A program made the position numbers and the translations under genes. Positions 1-8,587 of a DNA stretch of 64,000 bases are shown here, piece after piece; within the stretch, counting starts at the first letter, position 1; each line of letters opens with the position of its first letter. Below the pieces are notes generated by a model. It did not search any database. It was given only the letters and a program-made list of their open reading frames with translations, and had not been told where the DNA came from. Origin of the DNA: Caldalkalibacillus uzonensis (GTDB lineage Bacteria; Bacillota; Bacilli; Caldalkalibacillales; Caldalkalibacillaceae); contig NZ_JAUSUQ010000009.1 of NCBI RefSeq assembly GCF_030814135.1, forward strand, positions 124,001 through 188,000, written 5' to 3'.

Positions 1-30
1 GTTATATTCAGCAATACTGTTATATTCAGC
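1..30. repeat. 12-bp direct repeat at window edge
   Basis: GTTATATTCAGC occurs at 1-12 and again at 19-30. The rest of 31-166 holds no convincing gene, promoter or terminator. The repeat may belong to a structure cut by the window edge. Confidence 0.5.
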
Positions 31-166
31 GACATAGCAGGATCTCCACCTTCAATCAACGCTTGTTGTTGTACTGTTTGCAATGAAGTGCATGTTTTTG
101 TTGTAAACCTTTGTCCGATCCCGGATGATATGTACTCTATTTCGCTATTTTTATACAAAATCCCTG

Positions 167-799
167 CTATCGACAACGATTTTCTACAGAAAAATTTAGT
201 TGTTCCAAATAGCGCTGCTTAAACTCATGGGAATGGGGTTCAATATAATAGACCTCGCGGATGACTTGGGGCTGTAAGAATGGCATATACAATGTATTGA
301 GCAGCTGCAAGGTCATCATCTCAATATCACCGCTCCTCAAATCCCCAGCTTCTTTTAACTCTTCAAGCAAGGTCATGTAATAATATTTCTCTCTGCTTAG
401 GTAAACCGTCATAATTTCTCTAATCAATGTGGAGTCGATCGTTAACTCCCGGTAAATAAACCGGGTCATGTGATAATGTTCAAACAGGTAGTCAAAGCTG
501 GCTGTGAGGGTGGTGATCAAGCGCTGATAGGCAGACAATTGTACCAGGCTGGATTTTTCCCCAGTATCCCCCGCCTGATGTTGTTCAATCACATTAAAAT
601 AACCCTCATAAAATTGGACCATCAACTGTTCGAGCAGCCCTTTCTTCCCCTTGAAATAATATGAAATCATCGCCGGGTTGACGTCAGCCCGCCGGGCAAT
701 TTGGCGTACTGTGGTTGAGTGGAATCCCTGGTAGTAAAAGAGTTCCAGTGCCGCTTCCTTAATCCGTTCTTTCGCCTTTTTCTGTTCCCGGCTGCCCAC
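167..799 (-). CDS. refZ: TetR-family regulator RefZ
   Basis: TetR-type DNA-binding protein of about 210 aa. The N-terminal helix-turn-helix spans about residues 29-49 (TTVRQIARRADVNPAMISYY). It is followed by the YYFKGKKGLLE and FYEGY segments and later RFIYRELTID and REIMTVYL, which I recognise from B. subtilis RefZ (YttP). RefZ acts at sporulation, binding sites around the origin to help position the septum and capture the forespore chromosome. The start chosen is GTG at 799, with GGGGGG about 8 bases upstream; a GTG at 829 would add 10 residues but has no better ribosome site. Proximity to rpsD and tyrS matches the Bacillus neighbourhood. It is the last gene of the minus-strand group, separated from the AtuA operon by a terminator, so it needs its own promoter. 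Confidence 0.78.
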   Translation of the reverse strand: MGSREQKKAKERIKEAALELFYYQGFHSTTVRQIARRADVNPAMISYYFKGKKGLLEQLMVQFYEGYFNVIEQHQAGDTGEKSSLVQLSAYQRLITTLTASFDYLFEHYHMTRFIYRELTIDSTLIREIMTVYLSREKYYYMTLLEELKEAGDLRSGDIEMMTLQLLNTLYMPFLQPQVIREVYYIEPHSHEFKQRYLEQLNFSVENRCR

Positions 800-905
800 T
801 ATGGAATCCCCCCTTGTAAGCTCATCCACCCTTTAATCATAGCATAAGATCAGGCCCCACCGCAGCTCATTCCAATAGGGGATGCTAAAAAACACGTATT
901 TTTAT

Positions 906-938
906 CGGTAAAAAAGCAGGCTTCCAATTAGCCTGCTT
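906..938 (-). terminator. Rho-independent terminator of the AtuA operon
   Basis: Perfect 8-bp stem AAGCAGGC (914-921) / GCCTGCTT (931-938) with a 9-base loop. On the minus strand it is followed by a run of T (complement of 911-915). It lies 33 bp beyond the stop of the AtuA C-terminal gene. Confidence 0.85.
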
Positions 939-970
939 GGTGTGCATGTGATGCTGGGAGTGCTTAGCAA

Positions 971-1339
971 CTACGTTTTACCAGGAGGCACTTTTATGCA
1001 ATGTTCCCCGGTTAACAGTTCATCGGGTACTTCAATCTCCAGACGGAGCAAATTGGAGCCGAATGATTTGCCAAGATTATCTGTCCGTAAAGATGACGGA
1101 GCCCCTCCACCCAGGGCATCTTCAAGGACAAATTTGAGAGCATACACATTGTCCACCTCATAGCGGCTGACCTCCCCCTCCACCAGAGGCTCAAAATGGG
1201 CTTTAACCTTTTCTGCCGTTACTTCCCGTTTAAACACCTCATACATCTCTTTTGTTTTGGCAAACAAGCCCAAGTCACAGGTGTTGCCCTTATCCCCGGA
1301 ACGGGCTTGAGCTACATAACGCAATTGCACTTTGGCCAC
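971..1339 (-). CDS. AtuA C-terminal-domain protein
   Basis: Small protein of 122 aa matching the C-terminal domain of acyclic terpene utilisation protein AtuA. The N-terminal part (VQLRYVAQARSGDKGNTCDLGL) is typical of that domain; its biochemical role is not established. The start is GTG at 1339, with GGAGG inside the end of the upstream gene and only 3 bp between the two genes, so the pair is translationally coupled. In Pseudomonas AtuA the two parts form one polypeptide; here they are separate genes. The neighbours do not include the geranyl-CoA carboxylase genes of the classical Atu pathway, so the substrate is unknown. Confidence 0.8.
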   Translation of the reverse strand: MAKVQLRYVAQARSGDKGNTCDLGLFAKTKEMYEVFKREVTAEKVKAHFEPLVEGEVSRYEVDNVYALKFVLEDALGGGAPSSLRTDNLGKSFGSNLLRLEIEVPDELLTGEHCIKVPPGKT

Positions 1340-1342
1340 AGC

Positions 1343-2710
1343 TCAGACCTCCTCCACGTTAATCTTCACGCGTGACTCGATTTCATCCCTTGGGATCAAA
1401 ACAGACCATAAACCTAGCAATTGGCGCACGGAGTACAGATTGGCCAAACCGCCAACAAACGGTGGTCCGTTTAGGGCAAGCGGCGGGAAGAGCCGGCCGA
1501 ATTGTACCGCTTCCTCTTTGGTATTGGTGTGCACGGCAATACGCACATACACCTCATTCAACTTATCTTCATCCACAGGATGAGCGAGCGGACCGTGAAT
1601 AGAATTGTAGCCAATATATTCGGTGTGAATATCATTCACTTGCAGTTCATACAGCTCAATCTGCTTGCGGATGATTTCATCCACTTTCTGCGCTTTCTTT
1701 AAGGCATCAGGCCAGGAGTAACCGATCATACCCGCCCCCATGTAACCATTGGGATAGCCCATGATCGCCTTTAAGGTCGGTGGCTTGGGTTTTCCTTTCA
1801 CACCAGAGATTTGCACCCGGTTCTTTCCTATCTCTTCAAACCGGGCAGCGGAAAAATCGGCGATTACATCAGGTGTGACATAATGGGAAGGATTATGAAT
1901 TTCATACAAGAACTGCTCTTTCAAGGTGTCAATGGAGACTCTGCCCCCTGTGTTATCCGGCTTGGTGATCACAGCTCTCCCGTCTTCATACACTTCGGCA
2001 ATGGGATAGCCGATGTTCTCCATGTCGGGAATGTTCCACCAATCCCCGCTGAAGTTCCCTCCTGTAGCCTGGCCGGAGCACTCCATCAAGTGGCCCAGCA
2101 GCACACCCAGGGCCAATTTGTCCCAGTCATCTTCGGCCCAGTCCAGCTCATAGATCATGGGGGCCAAAAACTGGGCAGTGTCTGTCGTCCGGCCAGTAAT
2201 GACAATGTCAGCACCCTGCTTCAAACATTCTACAATGGGCCAGGCTCCCAGATAGGCACTGGCAAACAAAATGTCTGCTTTTGATTTGGTGAACAGTTCC
2301 CCTGTTTCATAATCAGCAAAGGAGATCCCTTTGGCCTGTAGTTCATCGAGAATGGGGTAAATATTGTCTCCTGTGGCAATACCTACCTTAATCCCTTCGA
2401 TGCCTAACTCCTTGGCAATACGCACCACTTCGTCCCTGGCACCCTCGGGATTAATGCCACCTGCATTGGTAATCAATTTGATACCTTTCTCTTTTACAAA
2501 TGGCAGCAGCTGTTTGGCTGTCACAGTGATGTCTTTGGTGTAACCTTTGCTCGGATCTTTTTGACGGTCTTTCTGCAAGATAGCCATCGTTAGTTCTGCC
2601 AGGCAGTCAAAGCAAATATACTGGACATTGCCAAATTTGGCCATGTTCAGGGCACCGTAGATGGTATCGCCATAAAATCCCTGTCCGGCTCCCACTCTGA
2701 CCTTTTTCAA
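1343..2710 (-). CDS. AtuA N-terminal family protein (DUF1446)
   Basis: 455-aa protein of the AtuA/DUF1446 family, found with acyl-CoA and terpenoid degradation genes; the reaction is not known. Recognisable parts are GAGQGFYGDT at the N-terminus, ITNAGGINPEG near residue 80, VITGRTTDTAQFLAPMIYEL near 170 and SGQATGGNFSGDWW near 212. Translation should start at TTG 2710, preceded by GGAGGGG at about 7 bases. It is the first gene of a two-gene operon with the AtuA C-terminal protein. A sigma-A promoter, an operator-like palindrome and a cre box precede it, so the operon is probably repressed by CcpA during growth on good carbon sources and by a second regulator. Catabolic role inferred from this. 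Confidence 0.8.
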   Translation of the reverse strand: MKKVRVGAGQGFYGDTIYGALNMAKFGNVQYICFDCLAELTMAILQKDRQKDPSKGYTKDITVTAKQLLPFVKEKGIKLITNAGGINPEGARDEVVRIAKELGIEGIKVGIATGDNIYPILDELQAKGISFADYETGELFTKSKADILFASAYLGAWPIVECLKQGADIVITGRTTDTAQFLAPMIYELDWAEDDWDKLALGVLLGHLMECSGQATGGNFSGDWWNIPDMENIGYPIAEVYEDGRAVITKPDNTGGRVSIDTLKEQFLYEIHNPSHYVTPDVIADFSAARFEEIGKNRVQISGVKGKPKPPTLKAIMGYPNGYMGAGMIGYSWPDALKKAQKVDEIIRKQIELYELQVNDIHTEYIGYNSIHGPLAHPVDEDKLNEVYVRIAVHTNTKEEAVQFGRLFPPLALNGPPFVGGLANLYSVRQLLGLWSVLIPRDEIESRVKINVEEV

Positions 2711-2729
2711 ACTTAACCCCTCCTCACTT

Positions 2730-2743
2730 TGTAAACGCTTACT
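2730..2743. promoter_or_regulatory. cre box (CcpA site)
   Basis: TGTAAACGCTTACT matches the catabolite-responsive element consensus TGWAANCGNTNWCA at 13 of 14 positions. It lies in the 5' untranslated region of the AtuA operon, just upstream of the ribosome site and about 75 bp downstream of the predicted start of transcription, a position suited to a roadblock. ccpA is encoded in this window at 9330-10352. Confidence 0.72.
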
Positions 2744-2793
2744 TTTTATGAAAAACCCTCATATCCACGTATATGTGCAGCATTCTTCATTGA

Positions 2794-2814
2794 TGACTGA
2801 ACGCTCGTTCGTCA
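2794..2814. promoter_or_regulatory. Operator-like palindrome in AtuA promoter
   Basis: The core GAACGCTCGTTC (2799-2810) is a 12-bp palindrome apart from its two central bases. It sits from about +4 to +24 of the predicted AtuA transcript. Its size and AACG..CGTT core resemble operators of TetR-family regulators. Which protein binds it is not known; RefZ, encoded nearby, is one candidate. Confidence 0.5.
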
Positions 2815-2825
2815 CAACCACTCAT

Positions 2826-2854
2826 ATTATAACAAATTTTCAGAACATAGTCTA
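2826..2854 (-). promoter_or_regulatory. Sigma-A promoter of AtuA operon
   Basis: Minus-strand -35 TAGACT (2849-2854), 17-bp spacer and perfect -10 TATAAT (2826-2831). Transcription would start near 2818, immediately before the palindrome at 2794-2814. Confidence 0.7.
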
Positions 2855-2934
2855 TTTTAATTCTACCGTAAAGTCCACCATTCGGCCCGGTTGACAGGGC
2901 ACAACAAAAATAATGATCTGTTGTTTAATTAGCC

Positions 2935-2964
2935 TTGACTTTAACGGTCTCTTAAAGCTACAAT
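2935..2964 (+). promoter_or_regulatory. Sigma-A promoter of rpsD
   Basis: -35 TTGACT (2935-2940), 18-bp spacer and -10 TACAAT (2959-2964). It gives a transcript beginning near 2971 with a leader of about 225 bases before rpsD. Confidence 0.72.
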
Positions 2965-3002
2965 AAAAGTTGTGTAAAAATAACCAACACAATCTATTGC
3001 AA

Positions 3003-3140
3003 GATAGCCAGGGTGAACAGCCTATAGAACACCCTCTCCATTTTGCTCCTTTTGAACCGCGGCTGAGATTTGTTCAAAAGGTGCACCGTGTAACCCTTAG
3101 CTATCGGGGCGAAGGTGTGTGAAAGCAAAATGGCTATAGG
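3003..3140 (+). ncRNA. rpsD leader (S4 autoregulatory RNA), predicted pseudoknot
   Basis: The leader contains nested helices: 3021-3027 with 3134-3140 (CCTATAG/CTATAGG), 3038-3047 with 3124-3133 (10 bp) and 3048-3057 with 3072-3081 (10 bp). GATAGC (3003-3008) plus GGGT (3011-3014) pair with ACCC (3093-3096) and GCTATC (3100-3105), crossing the outer helix to make a pseudoknot. In Bacillus, S4 represses its own monocistronic gene through such a leader; this assignment follows from position and fold. The helices are seen directly; binding by S4 is inferred. Confidence 0.75.
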
Positions 3141-3197
3141 ACTGAGATCACCGCTTGCTCAAGCTTAAACTATGATGTGGAAGGAGCGTTTTAACGT

Positions 3198-3800
3198 ATG
3201 TCTCGTTATACAGGTCCAACTTGGAAAATCAGCCGCCGTCTGGGAATCTCCCTGACTGGCACAGGCAAAGAGTTACAAAAGCGTCCTTATCCTCCGGGAC
3301 AACATGGTCCTACTCAGCGCAAAAAATTAAGTGAGTATGGCATTCAGCTGCAAGAAAAGCAAAAATTGCGCCATATGTACGGATTAAATGAACGTCAATT
3401 CCGTAACTTATTTGACAAAGCAAGCAGAATGTCCGGTATCGTGGGTGAAAACTTCTTGATCTTGCTTGAATCCCGCTTGGACAACCTTGTTTACCGTCTG
3501 GGCTTTGCCCGCACCCGCCGTGCGGCCCGCCAGCTTGTTAACCATGGCCACATCACGGTGAATGGCCAGAAAGTGGACATCCCCTCCTATCAATGCAAAC
3601 CGGGTGATGTCATCGGCCTGCGTGAAAAAAGCAAAGACCTTGCGGTAGTTAAAGAGGCTCTGGAAGAGCGTGACTATCTGCCAGATTATCTTGCTTTTGA
3701 TGAAAACAACATGGAAGGTACTTACATTCGTCTGCCAGAGCGCAGCGAATTACCTTCCGAAATTCAAGAATCACTTATTGTTGAGTTCTACTCCCGTTAA
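3198..3800 (+). CDS. rpsD: 30S ribosomal protein S4
   Basis: Primary 16S rRNA-binding protein of the small subunit, 200 aa, the usual length for Bacillus S4. It opens with [18 protein letters not shown], contains [10 protein letters not shown] and the S4 RNA-binding domain ([32 protein letters not shown], about residues 90-123), and ends in the conserved [14 protein letters not shown]. The ATG at 3198 follows GGAGCG. It is a lone gene with its own promoter, structured leader and terminator, as expected for S4 repressing its own synthesis. The four-cysteine zinc motif of some S4 proteins is absent. Confidence 0.97.
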   Translation: MSRYTGPTWKISRRLGISLTGTGKELQKRPYPPGQHGPTQRKKLSEYGIQLQEKQKLRHMYGLNERQFRNLFDKASRMSGIVGENFLILLESRLDNLVYRLGFARTRRAARQLVNHGHITVNGQKVDIPSYQCKPGDVIGLREKSKDLAVVKEALEERDYLPDYLAFDENNMEGTYIRLPERSELPSEIQESLIVEFYSR

Positions 3801-3814
3801 GTTGATCTACACAT

Positions 3815-3853
3815 CAGCCCCCGGCATCCCATGTGGATATCGGGGGCTGTTTT
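3815..3853 (+). terminator. Rho-independent terminator of rpsD
   Basis: CAGCCCCCG (3815-3823) pairs with CGGGGGCTG (3841-3849), followed by TTTT. The opposite strand has no T run, so it serves rpsD rather than tyrS. Confidence 0.85.
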
Positions 3854-3871
3854 CATTCATGATCACGTATG

Positions 3872-5110
3872 CTATTTGATCCGCACAAACTTACGCTTGC
3901 CCACCTGGATAATCATCTCTGCCCGCACATGGACTTCTGCCTGGATATCAGCCACTCTCTCTCCATCAATCCGCACGGCGCCCTGCTGTACCATCCGTCT
4001 GCCCTCTCCTTTGGAAGGCACCATGTTTAAGGCGTGCAATAAATCTACGATGTTAACCGCTGCATCTCCTGTCCAGTTTTTTTCCGGCATATCCTCAGGC
4101 AAGTCCCGCTTTTGAAATACCGTTTTGAAGTGGGCTTCCGCCTGCTCTGCCGCTGTTTCTCCGTGATACATGGTGACCAGTGTTTTGGCCAGGTTCATTT
4201 TGGCGTCGCGGGGATGAATGGACCCGTCCTCTAAACCGGCCTCTATCCGCTTCACTTCCTCTAATGGTATATCAGTGACCAGCTCATAGTACTTAACCAT
4301 CAACTCATCAGGGATGGACATGGTTTTACCAAAAATCTCATTAGGCTCTTCATCAATGCCGATATAGTTGCCCAGGCTTTTGCTCATCTTTTGTACCCCA
4401 TCCAGTCCTTCCAAGAGCGGGGTCATGATGGCTACTTGCTGTTCTTTGCCGTATTCTTTTTGCAGGTGACGGCCCATGAGCAGGTTAAATTTCTGATCTG
4501 TGCCTCCCAATTCAACGTCACATTCCAGAGCGACTGAATCATACCCCTGCATCAGCGGGTAGAAAAATTCATGCAAACTAATGGCTTGGTTGGCCTTGTA
4601 ACGTTTCTCAAAATCATCCCGTTCCAGCATGCGAGCCACCGTTGTTTTGGCGGCCAGTTCAAGTACATCGGCAAAGTTGAGGGCAGAGAGCCATTTGCTG
4701 TTATAATGTAACTCTGTCTTGGACATATCCAAAATCTTAGCGTATTGCTTGACATAGGTCTGGGCGTTTTGTTTTACTTGTTCCTCGGTCAGGGGCTTGC
4801 GGGTTTCTGACCTGCCTGTGGGGTCCCCAATACGCCCAGTAAAATCCCCGATCAAAAACTGAACGGTATGACCCAGTTCCTGAAACTGGCGCAATTTTTG
4901 GATGACAACCGTATGACCCAGATGGATATCCGGGGCTGTCGGGTCGACACCAAGCTTCACTTTGAGAGGTGTGTCAGTGGCAATGGAACGGGCTAGTTTT
5001 TGTTTTAGCCCCTCCTCCGGAACGATCTCAACCACGCCCCGTTTTAAAATCTCATACTGTCTATCTACCTCTTTTTGCTGTGCTGGCGTTAAGCTGATTT
5101 CTGCGGACAT
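3872..5110 (-). CDS. tyrS: Tyrosyl-tRNA synthetase
   Basis: Class I aminoacyl-tRNA synthetase charging tRNA-Tyr, 412 aa from the chosen start. The class I signatures are [11 protein letters not shown] (HIGH-type) near residue 50 and KMSKS near 240 ([12 protein letters not shown]); a C-terminal S4-type RNA-binding domain ([17 protein letters not shown]) follows near 355. ATG 5110 gives the normal N-terminus ([20 protein letters not shown]); the frame continues 28 codons upstream but covers the promoter. The 5' untranslated region is only about 50 bases, too short for the T-box leader that controls B. subtilis tyrS. Divergent from the PBP gene. Confidence 0.95.
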   Translation of the reverse strand: MSAEISLTPAQQKEVDRQYEILKRGVVEIVPEEGLKQKLARSIATDTPLKVKLGVDPTAPDIHLGHTVVIQKLRQFQELGHTVQFLIGDFTGRIGDPTGRSETRKPLTEEQVKQNAQTYVKQYAKILDMSKTELHYNSKWLSALNFADVLELAAKTTVARMLERDDFEKRYKANQAISLHEFFYPLMQGYDSVALECDVELGGTDQKFNLLMGRHLQKEYGKEQQVAIMTPLLEGLDGVQKMSKSLGNYIGIDEEPNEIFGKTMSIPDELMVKYYELVTDIPLEEVKRIEAGLEDGSIHPRDAKMNLAKTLVTMYHGETAAEQAEAHFKTVFQKRDLPEDMPEKNWTGDAAVNIVDLLHALNMVPSKGEGRRMVQQGAVRIDGERVADIQAEVHVRAEMIIQVGKRKFVRIK

Positions 5111-5165
5111 CTGTCTTCCATACCCCTTTCTCCTGCTTTTCGCTGAACACCATTCATAATTCCCA

Positions 5166-5194
5166 AACATAGCATTTCCCTTGCCAAAAGTCAA
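5166..5194 (-). promoter_or_regulatory. Sigma-A promoter of tyrS
   Basis: Minus-strand -35 TTGACT (5189-5194), 17-bp spacer, -10 TATGTT (5166-5171). Transcription would start near 5159, about 50 bases before the tyrS ATG. Confidence 0.65.
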
Positions 5195-5219
5195 TCATTA
5201 GCCCAATCAAAAGGGATTG

Positions 5220-5228
5220 TGATATAAT
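5220..5228 (+). promoter_or_regulatory. Extended -10 promoter of the PBP gene
   Basis: TGATATAAT is an extended -10 element (TGnTATAAT) 30 bp before the ATG of the PBP gene. No good -35 is visible. The AGGGAGGAG at 5242-5250 is the ribosome site. Confidence 0.6.
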
Positions 5229-5257
5229 AGCGGTGACGTTTAGGGAGGAGTCGGAGC

Positions 5258-8200
5258 ATGTCTAATGATCAAAAGCAAAATAAGGGCAAAGGTCAGTTGG
5301 TCAAACAAAAGAGATGGGTCTATCTCTTGAAGGTGACTTGGCTTGTCACTCAAGTGCTGTTTGTCTTGCTGATCATGGGGCTTCTGTTTGCCGGAGGTGT
5401 GGCCGCCGGCTATTTTGCCTCTTTTGTCCATGATGAACCCATCCGCAGTTATGAGGAAATCAAATCGGACATTTATAATATCCATCAGACTGGGGAAGCG
5501 TATTTTCGGGATAATGAGTTTATTGGCTACTTACGCACAGATACTCACCGCCAGCCGGTTAACTTGGAAGAAGTGTCTCCCCATTTAATTGACGCTATAC
5601 TAGCCACGGAAGACAATGAATTTTTTGAACATCCAGGTATCAATGTACGTGGCTTGGGCCGGGCTGTGATGGAAGAGCTAACCTCCCCCGGCCAGGGCAC
5701 CGGAGGCAGTACGGTGACACAACAGCTGGTCAAAAACCAATTACTAACAGCTGAACGTACCTTTGACCGCAAGTTTAATGAGTTGCTGTTGGCCATGCGT
5801 GTAGAAAGAATGTTTTCCAAAGAGGATATCTTAGAAGCGTATATGAATGTGGTTTACCTGGGTTATAACGCCAACGGCACCAACATAGAGGGTGTCGGCG
5901 CCGCAGCAGAAGGGATTTTCGGTGTGGATGCGGGTGATCTTTCAATTGCCCAGTCTGCCTATATCGCCGGCATGATTCAAGCCCCGGGGCGGTATACACC
6001 CTTCAATCGCAATGGCAGTAAGAACGAGGACAACTTGGAGCGCGGTTTGACACGCATGAATTATGTCCTGCAGCGCATGTTGGAGACAGGCCGTATTACG
6101 CAGGAGGAATATGAACAAGCACTGGCCTTTGATATCGAGGCCAGCTTGGCTAAGCCGCAAAGCACCATGGTGGAAAATTACCCCTATTTAACATTTGCCA
6201 TCGAGGAGGCGGCTATTGAAATTCTGCTCGATTTACGGTTAGAACAAGAAGGGTTGGAGCGGAGCGAGGTCGACAATTTGGAGCAGTACCGGGAGCAGGC
6301 TCGGCAAGATCTGTTCCGGGGTGGATATAAAATTTACACGACGATTGACAAAGAGCTGTATGAAGCGTTTAAGGATGTGGTGGCTGAGGCCCAATTTGGC
6401 CCGCGCAGCAGTAACGAAACTAAACTAGTGAAGGATCCGGAAACGGGTGAAGAAAAAGAATTGGGTCTCTTAGAACAAGTGGGGGGCACCCTCATTGACA
6501 ACGAAACCGGGGCCATTTTAGCCATGATTGAAGGGCGTGACTATCATGAATCACAGGTGAATTTCAGCCGCGCCGGACGGCAGCCCGGGTCATCCATTAA
6601 ACCTATCTTGGATTATGCCCCCGCCTTTGAGCTGGGTGTCCTCCAACCCGCTTCAGTCATTGACGATGTGCCCATGTTTGCTCGCGACGGCAGCCGGGGC
6701 TTGCATCTGTTCCAAAACTTTAACCGCCGTTTTCATGGACTGGTAACGGTCCGAAAAGCCCTGGAGCAATCCTATAACATTCCGGCCATCAAAGCGATGG
6801 AAATGGCCCGTAACCACAATAGCGAGGCAGTACTGGACTATTTGCACAAAATGAATTTGACCATGTTTGAAGAGCAAGATTTGCATGTTTTACCTAGTGC
6901 TATCGGAGGGGGGGGCTGGACCGTCAGCGTTGAAGCGCTGACCGCGGCTTTTGCCACCTTCGCCAATGAAGGAAAATACCTCCAACCTTACTTAATTGAA
7001 CGTATTGAGACAATAGACGGAGAGACGGTCTATGACCATCAGCCAGAACCTGTTGAGGTCTTTTCTCCTCAGACCGCCTTTTTGATGAATGATATGCTGC
7101 GTGATGTTGTCCGTTCCGGGACAGCCAGTCGCATTGGACGCCGTTTGGGCTCTCTGGATGTGGCGGGCAAAACGGGGACAACCAGCGACACCTATGACTA
7201 TTGGTTTGTGGGGTATACCCCGCAAATTTCTCTAGGGTTATGGCGGGGCTACGAGCGAAATGTGACGCTGGCTAACAAGTATAGTGAACGTCACCAGGAT
7301 TTGTGGGCCCAGCTGATGCAAACGGTGAGAGACATCCGTCCTGAATTGGTGGATGCCCAAGCCCGCTTCCGCCAGCCGGAAGGGATTGTGCGGCGGACTG
7401 TGTGTTCCAAATCTGGGTTGTTACCCTCCACTTTGTGCCAGAAACAAGGGTGGCTGGTGACAGACTATTTTAATGCAAAATTCGTGCCAACCAAAACTGA
7501 TGACCGGGTAGTGGAAGCACGGATCATCACCGTCAATGATAAACGCTACCTGGCCAAAGAGAGCACCCCTGATGACCTGGTGGAAAAAGGTATTTATGTC
7601 TTAACTGAAGAGATTCAGTATCCATCCGGTTGGACTCGAAGATATCCTATAGCTGATGAAGAGATACGGGCTCCAGCAGAAGAAGATCCCCGCCAGGAAA
7701 ATGGCAAAGTACCCGCAGCGCCTGCCAATGTCCAGGCTAAGCGGAGCGAAGGGAGAATCACTGTTTCCTGGAGTACAGTAAATGAATCCGACTTGGCTGG
7801 CTACCGTGTGTATCGCGCCGGAGATGATGGTGAATTTAAACATATTGGCAGCGTCCTTTTACATGAGGAACCACAATATCATGACAGTGCCGGTGCAAGA
7901 CGGGATTATGCCTATTATGTCACCGCTGTGGACATCGCCGGTCAGGAGTCAGAGCCTTCAGCCATCGCTGTAAGCAATGCCCAAGATCCCGATCAGTTCT
8001 TCCTGCCGGATGCCCCATCTCAACCGACTGGTCTCACAGGCCAAGGTGGGGAACTGTCTGTACAGCTTAGCTGGCGAGCTAATCCCGAGGATGAACAGGT
8101 AGAATATTACCAGGTGTACTATGCAACCAGTGCCCAAGGTTCGTTTAAACCTCTGGGCAGAACCGGCGATACTAACTATGCCCATACCTCATTGGGAGGG

Positions 8201-8512
8201 GCAGGTGACTACTGGTTCCAAGTCACTGCTGTGAACCGGGCAGGTGAATCACCGCCTTCTGAGGCCATCCGTGTCAAAGTAACCGGGCCGCCACAGGCAG
8301 AGCCTGAGCCTCCTACAGAACCTGAACCACCCGGAGATGAGCCCCCAGGAAATGGCGGCGGAGGGAACAAGCCTCCTGAAAAACCTGATCCTCCGGAAAA
8401 ACCAGACCCTCCAAAAGAACCGGATAATAACGGAGATGACAACGGTGATCAAGACAATGAAGCCAGCAGACAAAGTGTATTCGGCTTCTTAAGCAGCCTT
8501 TTTGTCCACTAG
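5258..8512 (+). CDS. Class A penicillin-binding protein with two fibronectin III domains
   Basis: Bifunctional peptidoglycan synthase of 1084 aa. A short basic cytoplasmic tail is followed by a membrane segment at about 21-54. The glycosyltransferase domain (GT51) shows EDNEFFEHPG (118-127) with the catalytic Glu and GGSTVTQQLVKN (149-160). The transpeptidase domain has the active-site SSIK (about 445-448), SYN (505-507) and KTGT (638-641). Two fibronectin type III domains follow (about 820-905 and 918-1005), then a Pro/Glu/Gly-rich tail ending in a short hydrophobic patch. It polymerises and cross-links lipid II outside the membrane. Class A PBPs of Bacillus PBP1 type share this plan. It is monocistronic between divergent tyrS and convergent mtnN. 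Confidence 0.95.
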   Translation: MSNDQKQNKGKGQLVKQKRWVYLLKVTWLVTQVLFVLLIMGLLFAGGVAAGYFASFVHDEPIRSYEEIKSDIYNIHQTGEAYFRDNEFIGYLRTDTHRQPVNLEEVSPHLIDAILATEDNEFFEHPGINVRGLGRAVMEELTSPGQGTGGSTVTQQLVKNQLLTAERTFDRKFNELLLAMRVERMFSKEDILEAYMNVVYLGYNANGTNIEGVGAAAEGIFGVDAGDLSIAQSAYIAGMIQAPGRYTPFNRNGSKNEDNLERGLTRMNYVLQRMLETGRITQEEYEQALAFDIEASLAKPQSTMVENYPYLTFAIEEAAIEILLDLRLEQEGLERSEVDNLEQYREQARQDLFRGGYKIYTTIDKELYEAFKDVVAEAQFGPRSSNETKLVKDPETGEEKELGLLEQVGGTLIDNETGAILAMIEGRDYHESQVNFSRAGRQPGSSIKPILDYAPAFELGVLQPASVIDDVPMFARDGSRGLHLFQNFNRRFHGLVTVRKALEQSYNIPAIKAMEMARNHNSEAVLDYLHKMNLTMFEEQDLHVLPSAIGGGGWTVSVEALTAAFATFANEGKYLQPYLIERIETIDGETVYDHQPEPVEVFSPQTAFLMNDMLRDVVRSGTASRIGRRLGSLDVAGKTGTTSDTYDYWFVGYTPQISLGLWRGYERNVTLANKYSERHQDLWAQLMQTVRDIRPELVDAQARFRQPEGIVRRTVCSKSGLLPSTLCQKQGWLVTDYFNAKFVPTKTDDRVVEARIITVNDKRYLAKESTPDDLVEKGIYVLTEEIQYPSGWTRRYPIADEEIRAPAEEDPRQENGKVPAAPANVQAKRSEGRITVSWSTVNESDLAGYRVYRAGDDGEFKHIGSVLLHEEPQYHDSAGARRDYAYYVTAVDIAGQESEPSAIAVSNAQDPDQFFLPDAPSQPTGLTGQGGELSVQLSWRANPEDEQVEYYQVYYATSAQGSFKPLGRTGDTNYAHTSLGGAGDYWFQVTAVNRAGESPPSEAIRVKVTGPPQAEPEPPTEPEPPGDEPPGNGGGGNKPPEKPDPPEKPDPPKEPDNNGDDNGDQDNEASRQSVFGFLSSLFVH

Positions 8513-8517
8513 CTAAA

Positions 8518-8548
8518 AAAAGGGATGGCTCAAAATAGCCATCCCTTT
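8518..8548. terminator. Bidirectional terminator between PBP gene and mtnN
   Basis: A 12-bp stem AAAGGGATGGCT (8519-8530) / AGCCATCCCTTT (8537-8548) with a 6-base loop. On the minus strand it ends in seven T residues, so it is strong for mtnN; on the plus strand it follows the PBP stop at once. Confidence 0.88.
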
Positions 8549-8587
8549 AACAATACGAGTTTTTGATCCGCTTATCCATATTAACAG

